Below, in pieces: positions 49,469 to 59,946 of a stretch of DNA of 64,000 bases. The stretch comes from Enoplosus armatus (Eukaryota > Chordata > Actinopteri > Centrarchiformes > Enoplosidae): NCBI RefSeq assembly GCF_043641665.1, contig NC_092199.1, forward strand, positions 15,928,649 to 15,992,648, written 5' to 3'. Below the pieces are notes generated by a model. It did not search any database. It was not told where the DNA came from and was given only the letters and a program-made list of their open reading frames with translations. Position 1 is the stretch's first letter. The number at the start of each line of letters is the position of its first letter. A program made the translations under genes and the position numbers.

Positions 49469-49665
49469 TTAAGGTGTTGGGCCACCGCAGGCCTCAGAAC
49501 AGCTTCAATGGCATAAGTTATCAAAGTCTGTGGGAGTCTACTGGAAGATACACAGCATTGGCTTGTTTATGGTGGTGGAGAGCGCTGTCTAACATGCCAC
49601 TCCAAGATCTCCCATAGGTGTTCAGTTGGGTTGAGATCCGCAGCATCTCTCAGTGTGAAAGGGGG
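49469..49665 (-). pseudogene. Tc1/mariner transposase C-terminal remnant
   Basis: On the minus strand the translation from 49638 downward reads DLNPTEHLWEILEWHVRQRS. This is the hallmark segment around the last acidic residue of the DDE catalytic triad in Tc1-like transposases, which cut and paste the element in the nucleus. Breaks: an in-frame TAA at 49567-49569 shortly after the RQRSPPP segment, and a one-base deletion near 49485, after which the frame gives ACGGPTP and a stop at 49469-49471, as at the C-terminus of this family. The N-terminal DNA-binding and first catalytic regions are absent. Dead copy. Confidence 0.85.
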
Positions 49666-50060
49666 AATTTAAAGGAAGTGACCTAAGTGACCATCCAATC
49701 AGGATGACCTGAATAACTGTACTGGTTTGCAGAGACCTGGAGAAACACATTGGTTTACACGACACATGCGCTCTGAAACTGAACAGTGGACACCTGCACA
49801 CTTCATCCACAGACTGCACAAAGTCTTTGAGATGTTTGGATTGTTTTGTTGTGTGCAAGAATATGGCATAGGATGACTCATGTGGCCATATATCTGGCAC
49901 ATTTCTGTGGACCACTTTGTAGTTGTTGATTTGCTGTTGCTGTCTCAGTCTTAGCCGGATTAACCCACTCCCGGTCCCTGGAGCAAAAATGGGGCCCTGT
50001 GGACATCCTGCACCACCGCCATCTCTCCTGCGTTGGGAATGTATCTCGTCACCTTAAAGC
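49666..50060. mobile_element. Possible further repeat sequence beside the Tc1 remnant
   Basis: CTTAGCCGGATTAACCCACT and GGAGCAAAAATGGGGCCCTG (about 49981-50000) resemble another fish repeat. The sequence between it and the Tc1 remnant is not alignable by eye to transposase. Confidence 0.3.
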
Positions 50061-52800
50061 AAATAAATGAATTGTATTGGAGTATCCACCGTGTGATCAA
50101 AATATAAACCAGGACTTTCCTGTTTCAATTGAAACTGAAAGATACTAATGCACATGCACAAACAAATTTGCAATGAATCAAATTCCCACAAAGCATACAC
50201 ACATTGACACAGTTTGGGGGGGGGGGCCCTGGTTGGTGATTCCGTCTTGCGTCCCGCATTGGCATTCTGAGGAGGAGCTGCTTTTTTGGTTTCCTGTTTT
50301 ATTGCAGCAACATACCAGCATTGAGCCTATTTACCGACGTCTTTACAGAAGATCTAAATTATGCACTTGGTCACTGTTTCTATTGACACACCGGGCAGCA
50401 TTTCAGCCTCAATAATGCACCTTCTTCTTCATGTGGAAGTGTCTCCATTCCACTCACTCGTCACCTGTTTGTAGAAGCACGTCATTTGTGTCTGTTGGAG
50501 CTCCTATCTAGCTCGCTGTTTCTTTTGTGAAAGTTGTGCAGGCTAGCACAGTTAATGGGGGGAAACAGGTCAGGAACAGGGCTTCTCCTTCTAGTCTCTT
50601 GGAAAAACTGATGGGGGTCACAGATTACAAGATGATCTAATAATACTGTCGAGCACTGACAGCATTAAAATGTCAGATGTGATAACTTTAGAGAGACAAA
50701 GGTTAGATAATCTCTTCCTGGTTACGTCCAACATTTCCAAATAAACTAAATTTGTGCAGAATCATAGCTTCAGCAAGCACACAGAAATGTGTGTGGCTTT
50801 TGCAGGAGTTTCATCTGAGCCGTTTCAGACGGACTCTCGTGGAGTGTTCGCTGTAAATGTTGGGGAAAATGAGCAGCAAAGAGGGCATAACGCGGCGACT
50901 CTCAGATTGTTTAATACCCCGTCTGATTGGTTTACAGGCTTCAGCGGCAGACCAAACGGCGCATTTTGCCGCCATAATTGCTCAACTTGTGAGCCAATGC
51001 TTAGATATGAGGAGTATTGGGCTCCATATTTATGCCAAAACAAGTAAACTAATCAGATTTAAGGGGCAGTACAAATGAAAATGCAATAGTTCTCATTCAT
51101 AATGATTTATTTAAACAGAGATTGGGTGATATTTTGTGATGGTTGAAAAGAAAATCACATCTGCCGAGGCTCTTGCAGCAGCTGAAATCCCCTTCCAAAG
51201 AAAAGAATACAGTTTGCTCACTTTATTTTCAGCGTGGACGTATTCAGTATTTGTACATCTCTGTGTGCAGCGTGCATGGACAAGTGTATGTTTGCGTGCA
51301 CGTACTGTAGCTACGCCTGAACGCATGCTTGCACTTCCACATACTGTTCGTTATGCGTTTAAAAATACACGGCTTGATCTGAACTCGGCCCTGGTGCTGG
51401 GCTAACGGTGCCCCCCTCCCCTTTGCGCCGCCCTGAGGCCCTGAGACAATAGCATCATGGAAGAAGCTTTGGGGTTCAGGACCTCTAGGATTACTCTTGG
51501 AAGAGTCCTCCAAACTTGTTAAAGTCACTGGCACAGTAAAACAGGGCGCTGGCACGGCTGTAAATGGCTGCCTCTGAGCGCCGGGCATCGAGTTGATCTT
51601 GGCTGTTGGCCTGTGTGATGGGATTCAACTTGGATTTACATGCATGTGAAGGCAGCCAGTCGTGGGATGTTGTCGTATAGAAGGGCTGGTTAAATAAAAC
51701 TGCACATTCAAAGTTACATTTTGATTCAAATTCGCCTGCTTTGCTAAGGAAGCCAATATTAAACCTCTTGTACTGAGTGTTAATTGTGTGACACACGTAT
51801 CCATTTGCCTGCAGGCATTTGAAGGCGAGCAGCAATATACAGCCAGCAACAGACCGACTGTGAGCTGCGACAGTTTGACTGCACGCGTTCAAGCTCAGTC
51901 GAGTCCGCAAAGTTCAAGCAGATAAAACAATTGAAAATCTTTGTTTTTTTCTTTCTTTCAAGTTCAGTTGTGTTTTTTTTTTCAGATCGAAGTCTATAAA
52001 CAAAAATAATACAATCCAACAGTTGCCTTGAGTCAAGGTTAAAAATATACATAATCAATGCCCAGTTAAAGAAAGCGTTCCCTGTCGCAGGGCCAGATGA
52101 ACCCTAAAGTAAGCCACGGGTCAAACTCCGAGCCCTGTGTTCCCCAACTTAGTTTGGAGTTGCTAAAATGCTACGAGGATAGGTTCCCTTTTTCTACAAT
52201 ACCCAGGTGCTCATATGAACATTGAAACTGTTTTTTCTTGCTTTAATCATTCATCCGGTTCATACTGGCCATTAAGAGATACCTTCAGAATGTGCTTCCA
52301 ATACAAGTGATGGGGGACTCAATCTAATGCACAAATGTATGAAGTTTATCCGAAGTTAATTTAAGTGGATAAAGTTATTCAGCAGTCTGAGGTAGACAAA
52401 TGAACGGAGTATTTTCCATTGCTCTCCACATGGAGGACTAACACGTCCTTTCAAGGATGTATAAAAAAAAAAGATGGAAAATCATTAATTTTGTGGAAAC
52501 ACTCAAACATTGGAAGCGTCTAAAGCCAAACCGTGCGAGTAGCTACACTGAAACATCTACTCTTTCACTCTTTTAGCTTCTTCTTCTTGGGTTTCCGTTG
52601 GTCACATCACCACATTTTTCTTTATAATATTCACTATAGTAACCACTGTAGCTGCTAGCATCCCATTTCACCATTTCAACTCAAATGAGCAGAAGCATCA
52701 TCCATCACGACATTATGAAAGTTATCTTCCTGTCTGAGCCGGGCTTGCAGAGGGCTGCAAAGCGTGACAGGATGTCTGGCTCTTGTCTATTTCAGAGGCC
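50061..52800. other. Non-coding stretch, no accepted gene
   Basis: A poly-G of 11 bp at 50216-50226. Minus-strand frames of 139 and 114 codons (51491-51910, 51244-51588) have no recognisable domain and fit chance. The rest is AT-rich. Confidence 0.45.
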
Positions 52801-52825
52801 TTTTTTTTTTTTTTTTTTTTTTTTT
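52801..52825. repeat. Poly-T tract (25 bp)
   Basis: An uninterrupted T run. It could be a minus-strand retroposon tail, but no body is recognised. Confidence 0.98.
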
Positions 52826-53210
52826 GCCCTTTTGAAAACCCACCAACCTGCTCCGGCCGGCCGAAAGTGAGCAGCCCCTCTTACAGCGAGAGCGAAAGAT
52901 AATATATTTCATTTTATGTGTTTTGGGAAGAGAGAATGTTAGTGTGACTCCATATATTAAACATAAACCCATTTAAAGCTAATTGAATACAAATACAGGG
53001 TCAGGGTATAAAATAAGAAAAGTGGGCAAAGGGACATATCAGGTATTAATGTTAACTGTTTTATTTTTCCTACCAGTAGGTGAGATATTCTGTGTCCAGG
53101 CTATTATAAGGAGTGAGGCCCCCTAACATATTTTTCTTGGATAGGGCCCACGCACTACACACACACCGCACACGCACCCAGACACACGTCCCACGTGGAA
53201 GCCCGGCGTG
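52826..53210. other. Non-coding stretch
   Basis: AT-rich, with CCGGCCGGCCG at 52854-52864. Nothing recognised. Confidence 0.5.
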
Positions 53211-53400
53211 CTTGGAGAGGAAAAGGCGGACATTTCGGGCCACGGGGCTACATTATACTATAGTAGCGGCTTTTATGAGACAGACAACACGCCTGGCTCC
53301 GGCGGGAAAACCTCATGATGGACAGGCACTTCACCTGAGCCAAGAGCAGGCGGGCTGGGAGGAGGGAAAATGAAATAAAATCAATACTCGAACATAACTT
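53211..53400. promoter_or_regulatory. Possible regulatory block
   Basis: GC-containing and repeat-free. It has ACTTCACCTGAGCC (E-box CACCTG) and GAAATAAAATCAATAC (HOX-PBX-like). Weak motif evidence. Confidence 0.18.
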
Positions 53401-53581
53401 TTTAAATAAACATTTGCACTCCACGGACATTGTTGGCAGCGGGAGCCGGTAACCCGTCCCTATTGGTGGAACTCAACACCGGACCGTTGCGCGGAGCACT
53501 GGCTCCCATCGCGGTGATGGCTACTGGCAAGATGTGACGTGAATAGCAGGCTATGTTCTGTTTATCCAAGGTGAAAGAAGA
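53401..53581. other. Non-coding stretch
   Basis: Nothing recognised. Confidence 0.5.
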
Positions 53582-53599
53582 GGGGGGGGGGGGGGGGGG
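53582..53599. repeat. Poly-G tract (18 bp)
   Basis: An uninterrupted G run. Confidence 0.98.
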
Positions 53600-55020
53600 T
53601 CCTGCAGTCAGGCGGCTGTTTCCCTGAGCAAGGGTTTTCTCGGCTTGTTGATCACACTAAAAGCTGCCCTAACCTCGGCAGCAGTGATGCCCGCTCGCTT
53701 TGAGCAACAACTCACCACCAAGAGGGGCAGAAATGGGATTAAGCTGCAGCAGGCCTCTGCCTCCCCTGAACTGAGGGTGCGATTCAAATACAGCTGTTGG
53801 CTTTGTGGTGAGGATAGGGGTGCGTTCAACGGCGGAGACACCGGTGGAAGTAAAACTGCTATGTCCTGGAGTGGTTGTACAACTCCAAGTCACACAGAGA
53901 GGAATTTGATTTTAAAACTTCAAATGGCAGTCAGGTGGCCATGTATTTAACGGAATTCTACCCGACTCATCATTACTCCTCATCTGGTTAGGATACAATA
54001 TAAAACAGCTGCCAGTCTGCACAAACTAAAGATTGTAGATCGTTTCTCTACTGACAACAGCCGCATTAAACCAGAATGCAAGTCCGCCATGAGACAGGAG
54101 TTCATGCTTTATATATAAATAGAAATATAATATCTAAATGTTTTTCTTCAAAGCTCGTTTTTACATTTAAGGCAAAATTAAAAGTGTTCATCCTAAACAC
54201 AAGCACAAGAACCTTTTCTTACTGACAAAATTAGGATTGAAAGGATCAAGACCACAAACTCTCATAGTATCAAGACATCGTAGGACATTTGGTTTCTCAG
54301 TAAAGTTGTTCTTAATAAGTTTTGATCCTTTAAGACTTTAAGACAGGGCTTAGAAGTTAAGTCGCCGACCAGGAACCACAGCGTCCCCTAATAAAGGCTT
54401 AAAAAAGATTGTTTCGCTGTTCCATGCACCTTGCAAGTAGGTGAAGTTGTGCCAGAACCTTCACTCTACCTATTAATACTAAGTCACATTAAAAGATGAT
54501 TTAAAGGATAAGTCTTGTGATATTACAACAAATATTATGAAAATACAAAAAACTAACAAACAATTGATTCTACAATTATTGTCTGTGTATCCAGAGCCTG
54601 ATGTATCTTATCTCAGGACCATACAGGTGCTGAGGTCTGATACTCAGCCCCAAAGACATGTTGTGGTTCCAGTAAGAGACACGTCTCTCTACTAGAAAAA
54701 AATATCAAAAATATTATATAATTTTCTACTTGCTTGTATGATCCGCGTGCCGAGCATTGTGGGAGATGTCGGATATCAGGCGCGATGAAAGAGTGAGTTA
54801 CGAGGCTTCATCTCAGATGAAGTCCTGGAATGCAGGAACATTGCAGACTGATGAGCAGTGTAAGAGGATCTGAGGGGGAGTTTTCCCTTAAAACAACAAT
54901 AGACAGTCTGGGACTAGCAGGCCCCAGGATAAGCTGGGTGGCCTGGCCTGGCTGCTGGTGCTGCCCTGAGCTGGCCCAGGTGCTGCTGACTACGGTGGAA
55001 AAGACCTCTCACTCCCCTCA
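53600..55020. other. Non-coding stretch, no accepted gene
   Basis: Frames of 74-101 codons on both strands at 53608-53950 are mutual shadows. 54000-54800 is AT-rich without features. Confidence 0.45.
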
Positions 55021-55035
55021 CAGCTGGCTGGACGG

Positions 55036-55071
<36 letters not shown>

Positions 55072-55104
55072 CTGGTTCCTGCAGTCGCCCAGCTGCAGCA
55101 GCTG
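55021..55104. promoter_or_regulatory. E-box cluster (four CAGCTG) with (CA)n
   Basis: CAGCTG at 55021, 55069, 55090 and 55099, with CAGGTG upstream (about 54978) and CACCTG downstream (about 55127). A CA repeat (55036-55063) separates the first two. CAGCTG is bound by myogenic and neurogenic bHLH dimers. The spacing suggests an enhancer, but E-boxes are common. Confidence 0.28.
55036..55063. repeat. (AC)n microsatellite
   Basis: 14 AC units. Confidence 0.98.
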
Positions 55105-55139
55105 GATGGACTGGGTCACAGCGCAACACCTGGAGGCAG

Positions 55140-55599
55140 ATGCAGTCGAGAGCTGCTGAGGACCAGGCGGACCCGGGAACAGAGTAACAGATCTGGATCG
55201 GATTTCACGTGTTTGAGCTGTTAAATGTGCACTCTGATCGTGTTTGTCATTCTGAAAAGAAACATCACGCCTGAGATTGGAAAGACAAATGTTTCCCTTC
55301 GGCCCATTTTATTAGCATGAGGGCCTTCAGATGATCACATTTACGAATATTGTGGAGAAAACATTACAATAGCAATGATATCGCAATATTATGGTTATAC
55401 TGTACGGCAATAGCTGTCAGTGAAATATTTGTAGCATCTTATAGCACTTTGTATGAATCGATAACAAGAAAAACTGCAGTACAAATTATAAATACAGTAA
55501 AATGATGTATTTTCCCCATTGTTAGAAATCTGTTACTATCAAAAACTTGTTGGCATTCATATTTTACTATATTTTATACTCTCCTTAATACTCCTAAAT
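55140..55599. other. AT-rich non-coding stretch
   Basis: Could include the body of the LINE whose tail follows, but nothing is recognisable. Confidence 0.45.
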
Positions 55600-55680
55600 T
55601 CCCTTAAATTCCCTCTGTGTAATCCCCCCCCCCCCTCCCCCCGGGGATCAATAAAGTATTTCTGATTCTGATTCTGATTA
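55600..55680 (+). mobile_element. LINE-type 3' tail
   Basis: A C run (55624-55635) precedes GGGGATCAATAAAGTATTTC, then TGATTC hexamers (TGATTCTGATTCTGATT) to 55679. GGGATCAATAAAGT followed by a short tandem tail is the usual 3' end of a widespread teleost non-LTR retrotransposon. Only the tail survives, a typical 5'-truncated insertion. Confidence 0.7.
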
Positions 55681-55999
55681 ACCTTTGATAGCATCAAAGT
55701 ATCTGGATAATGAATGCCCACGTAGTCAAATTTGTAAATAAGGTCTTAATACTACATCTATATATTAGAGTATCAGCTCGGAGACTCACTCATGACCCTG
55801 AGTTACCACAAATGTGTATTAAGTTTGAAGCTTTCAGCTGTGTCCCATGGCCTTCTTCAGTTTATGGAACTGGCCAACTTCTGTTTCTGGAAGTGAGGGC
55901 AGGATGTGTGTTTTAACGGCGTCTGACATGAGGCCAGACACCGCTGTGATTCAGACACAGTGTTGTGGAGATAGATGACTCTGCCATGGACATGTGGTC
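55681..55999. other. Non-coding stretch
   Basis: Nothing recognised. Confidence 0.5.
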
Positions 56000-56041
56000 A
56001 ACACACACACACAAACGCACACACACACGCACACACACACA
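56000..56041. repeat. (CA)n microsatellite, imperfect
   Basis: CA array with AACG/CGCA interruptions. Confidence 0.97.
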
Positions 56042-56173
56042 CATTTATTGGTCTGTACAAGTGCCCACAAACACAGAATAAACAGTGACCACGGGCAAAT
56101 GCACACCAGGGACTTCACTCCGTTTCATCCTCTCTCTATCGATTTGTGGCCGCTCTCTCTTTCCTCCATTCCC

Positions 56174-56206
56174 ACACACACACACACGCACACACACACA
56201 CACACA
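56174..56206. repeat. (CA)n microsatellite, one interruption
   Basis: CA units with a single GC interruption. A short (TG)n follows at about 56276-56292. Confidence 0.97.
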
Positions 56207-56564
56207 TCCACCTGCTTTACTCAGAGTTGATGCAGCTTAACCTCACACAGCGCTGACGGCATGTGCACTCGCTCTGTGTGTGTGTGTGTGTGCCACATTA
56301 GAAGAGAAATATCCATAAATCTCTCAAAACGTCATGTTCCATGGAGTCTTTTCTCATTAGCTGCCTCAGAGCCTGCGCGTAAACACACCTACCACACAGG
56401 ATGATCACTGTGGAGAGCACGACAGTGGATCCACAACACTTGCTGGAAAGCTGGAGTGACCAGAGAAAAGAGGAGATTTAGCTAGGACGTGGCTGTGATT
56501 AATAGAAATGTCAGACTTGAATCGCTGGCGTTGAGATGCCAAGAACAGCTGCGGAAACCAGGCT

Positions 56565-56720
56565 GGTGGAGTGTGTGTGTGTGTTGCCCTTAAGCAAGGC
56601 ACTCGGCCTATTTCTGCTCAGTGTCCAACAGCAGAGGACTGTGGTTACTGGGCAGCTCCCAGGTGTGAAGCAAAGCACATTGTTCATGAAGGGAGAATGG
56701 GAGGTCCACTTGTCCTGGTG
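56565..56720 (+). mobile_element. Dispersed-repeat fragment (GCCCTTAAGCAAGGCAC type)
   Basis: GCCCTTAAGCAAGGCACTCG (56585-56604) follows a short GT tract. GGCAGCTCCCAGGTGTGAAG and TGTTCATGAAGGGAGAATGG come next. From memory this order occurs in a common teleost repeat. The 24.5 kb fragment is in the opposite orientation. Confidence 0.5.
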
Positions 56721-56854
56721 ACAGAGGCTGAGAGCAACACGGTGACAAAACTGACAAAATTGACGCGTGTAAAAGGTCACCACAGGGCTTAATTTTGTTC
56801 AAAAATACTACATCTCTGCCAAAGATTGCTTAACACAAGTGCCATAGCCTGTAT

Positions 56855-57070
56855 ATCAGGGATACTCAACTCGCTTTGCCCGGGGGCCACTTTTGCAAAA
56901 TGACAGAAAGCCTTTCTAACACCTGGTTAACGTTGTGAAGCCACCAAAACTACTTGGTTAGGGAAAAAAAAAAAATCATGGTTTGGGTTAGTAATAAGAG
57001 AATACAACAACACAACAACAATACGTACCTTCACCAAATGTGGGTCTTGTTCTAAGTACAGTAAGAAAAA
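56855..57070. mobile_element. Teleost dispersed repeat fragment(s)
   Basis: GGATACTCAACTCGCTTTGC, then CCGGGGGCCACTTTTGCAAA, looks like a hAT-type MITE end. It is followed by GAAGCCACCAAAACTACTTG, GTTAGGG, an A run and ATCATGGTTTGGGTTA, a second block common in fish repeats. Probably two elements side by side; boundaries uncertain. Confidence 0.5.
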
Positions 57071-57346
57071 AACCACCAATACGCAGCCTTAACAATCACA
57101 AAGTGATTCAACAGATCTGTTGTCATCTGCAGAGAGTGGTGAGTTTGACTTCCGAGCTTTGACTAAATGTACACTATCTTTATTCACATTCGAGTCATTT
57201 GATTTTTGCTGGCTTCAGTCTGATTTCTGTCGGGGTTTTTTTATCTTTGTCTTGGAAGCATTTTAAGGCTACAGCTGTCTGCACTTCTGATGTGTGCAGT
57301 TGCCGTGGTTCATGCTCGCCTTTGGCAAAGTCAGCAGAAAAGGTCC
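57071..57346. other. Non-coding stretch
   Basis: Nothing recognised. Confidence 0.5.
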
Positions 57347-57371
57347 TGTTACCTGCTTATAGCAGGTAACA
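57347..57371. other. Perfect 11-bp hairpin with 3-nt loop
   Basis: TGTTACCTGCT, loop TAT, then AGCAGGTAACA: exact inverted repeat. There is no T run directly after it, so no terminator is implied. It may be the centre of a decayed palindromic element. Confidence 0.85.
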
Positions 57372-57465
57372 TTAAAACCTCCAGGATTTAGACGTTACAT
57401 TTGTTTTTGTTTGTCTCTTTTTAATTGCTGCCCTGCAGTTGGCAGGACAAGTTGTTGGGACAAAT

Positions 57466-57491
57466 GGGGGGGGGGGGGGGGGGGGGGGGGG
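57466..57491. repeat. Poly-G tract (26 bp, longest homopolymer G/C)
   Basis: An uninterrupted G run. Intramolecular G-quadruplex potential. Confidence 0.98.
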
Positions 57492-58034
57492 CAGGGTGCT
57501 GACTCAGCATGCCATATCTGGCTCTATTAATACACCCACGGTCCAGCCCTGTGAATCACAGCAAAGTGGATGTGGTTGCGTTTCAACATAGCAACTGGAT
57601 CCGGCCACTGAGTCAACGTGAGTGCTATGGTTAAAGATGTCCGAGGTCCTTTTGTAAAGTTTGGTAAAAATGAACCGAAGAATTGGAGTTAAACTTATAC
57701 TTAACTTATATAAATGTTTTGGTTTCTAGTTATACATCAGGAAAGTGATATGCACATCCATTTTAAAGCATCAAACTTACTTCGTGAAATGTAGTGGGAC
57801 CAGGTTGGATTACTTCATGTAGCTTTAAACAGCTGAGAAGAGTGAATATTATATATTATTCATTTTACCCACACAATAATAGGTGGTGAACCAGTTGTTT
57901 ACACTCACTTGAATGAAGTCATTCTGCAGTCATCTGCCGAGGGCCCCGAAGAGTCCCACCTCCAGACGGGCCAGTCAGCGCGAGGGTTGTGGGAGAGGAC
58001 GCGTGGCTGGCAGCGTGGCAGCACGGACCGCAGC
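57492..58034. other. Non-coding stretch
   Basis: AT-rich to about 57900, then GC-rich. A 110-codon frame (57909-58241) overlaps the next block and is not accepted. Confidence 0.45.
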
Positions 58035-58200
58035 CACCTCGCAGCTCATGAAGGCCCCCATTCACCACCGTTCACACAATATTCATGCAAAGAGAGAGAC
58101 TTCCCCCGCGAAAACAAGCCCCGTTTAAAGAGAAAACAATCGGCCCTCCCCAACAAATTCCTGCTAATTTGCCAGGGCCGGAGAGGGGCGGGCAGGAGAG
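58035..58200. promoter_or_regulatory. Candidate enhancer block (SOX/POU motifs)
   Basis: CACACAATATTCATGCAAAG (58073-58092) joins a SOX-type ACAAT with an octamer-like ATGCAAAG. GAGAAAACAATCGG (58131-58144) adds a second SOX core and CTGCTAATTTGCC a homeodomain core. Repeat-free and CpG-containing. SOX-POU composite sites mark neural and stem-cell enhancers. Conservation not tested. Confidence 0.33.
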
Positions 58201-58544
58201 GAGCGTCGCGAGTGATGGACGCCTGCCCGTCTAGCTGCTGAAAGTGTGTTTCTGTGTGTATTTGCATGTGTGTCCCTGTGCTACTACATGCCTAAAGGGT
58301 GCCAGCTCTTCCATCAGGCTCGGCTTTGACACATCCCCGATGCATCCTGTTCTGGAGTTTCACTCGTCTGACTTCCAACATCCCCTTCCTCCAAACACAC
58401 AGCTCTCTCAAATGCCTCCACATACCTCCTCGTCAAAACTAAATGTTTGTCTTTACTGTTTTTCTCATTTCATCCCTTTTTTATTGTGTGTCAGTTTGAA
58501 AGTTCATCCGAAAGCCCTAAATTGTAGTAGTATTTTCATCCCGT
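58201..58544. other. Non-coding stretch
   Basis: Pyrimidine-rich in 58360-58440. Nothing recognised. Confidence 0.5.
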
Positions 58545-58685
58545 TTCATTAATCATAACCATCGGTAACCCATGTGAATGACTTGTCATTCTGCGTCAAT
58601 TTAACACGCGATGCAATATGAGTCAGAGTATAATTTGACTTTCCATATTTATTTTTCTGGCTTATTAGAAATAGTGCTGCTTGTT
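58545..58685. promoter_or_regulatory. Candidate enhancer block
   Basis: TTTCATTAATCATAACCATC, GTCATTCTGCGTCAATTTAA and GATGCAATATGAGTCAGAGT contain homeodomain, AP-1/MAF-like (TGAGTCAG) and C/EBP-like cores in a repeat-free AT-rich block. Motif evidence only. Confidence 0.25.
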
Positions 58686-59931
58686 CAGCAAAGGGCTGTG
58701 AGGGTGCACTGTGCTGCAGGAACTTGTTCCAGCCCATGGGGGAGGAAACGTGGGGGGAACCTTGCCTCACTTTGTGTGTGGAAGGCGCTCGTGGCAAGTG
58801 TGTGCACTGTTAATATGTGTGTGTTCCTTAATTATGTGTGTGTATGTGCTGGTTACAGTAGCCAGACTGTCTGAGCGATTAGCAGGTGGGTCTCGTCTTT
58901 AACACTTTGGACGTGTGTGTTTGTTTGTGTGTGAGGTTCAGGTGTTATGTGATGTGAGACAGGGAAATGGGGGATTGGCTCAGTGTGTGTGAGTGTGTGT
59001 TATTGGGGTCTGAGGTGAAGCTGATGGTAGAAGCATCGGAGCATCTTCAGGTGTGCTGTTACTCACAGAATCTGTGGGAGACCAAGTATTTCGATTAACA
59101 GACAGAATAAATGAATGTTTTCTTATTTCAACATGGCAAATATACCACTCAAAATTCATTGTTTAAACAAGGCTCCTCATTTCAGAAAACTATAGACGAA
59201 AGCAGGCTTCTCATTTTTAGCTGGCAAACACCAGTTTAACCAGCTAAAATGAGCTGAATTTTATCAGCTGTTTAGCAGCTCCATTACTTGGTTGAGAACT
59301 CCATCTTTGGGTGACTTTTTAATGTTTCCAGCTGTGTCATTTTAATACAGGAACTCTGTTGAAGGCGCTCGATGGCTACATACGTGATATCGACTGCGGC
59401 TAAAGCTGCATGTCCCAGGCATAAAGTTACTTGTTTGCATGTTTATTAACAGCATGTTTTCACTTTTAACGTTAAAAGAGAAAGGACTGTTAGCATGAGG
59501 TCTCACAGATGTGTTTGGCAGATATATAACGCTATCTCGGCCAGCACTGGCTGGGGCTACGAGACGGAGCTGCTAACTCTGATAGCATCCAGGCCCGGCT
59601 TCCATTCAGTGGTGGAATAAGCTATGATTGGACGATTGCTTTTTGGAGAGAGGGGATTAGCGAGCGGTCAATTGGAGAATGCAACACACAACTGGTGAGA
59701 TCTGACGCTGGTTGCTTAACACTCCATGTTCATAACTACTCTCCCCTCTATCACTTCCCCCTCATCCACCCCACAAGCTACTCTGCCCCCCTCACTTTAA
59801 CCCACCCAGCCCTCCTCACTCCCCAGGCCACTTTCCCTCCCCCCTGCTCTCCTCTCTTTTCTCCGGCAGTCAGCTGGCATGGAGAAGAAGGGCTCTTTGA
59901 CTCATGTGGGTTGGAGGGGGTGTGTGCGTGC
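58686..59931. other. Non-coding stretch, GT-rich then mixed
   Basis: Scattered short GT runs at 58790-59010. AACCAGCTAAAATGAGCTGA near 59238 may be part of a repeat. 59740-59870 is pyrimidine-rich. No gene. Confidence 0.45.
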
Positions 59932-59946
59932 GGGGGGGGGGGGGGG
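59932..59946. repeat. Poly-G tract (15 bp)
   Basis: An uninterrupted G run. Confidence 0.98.
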
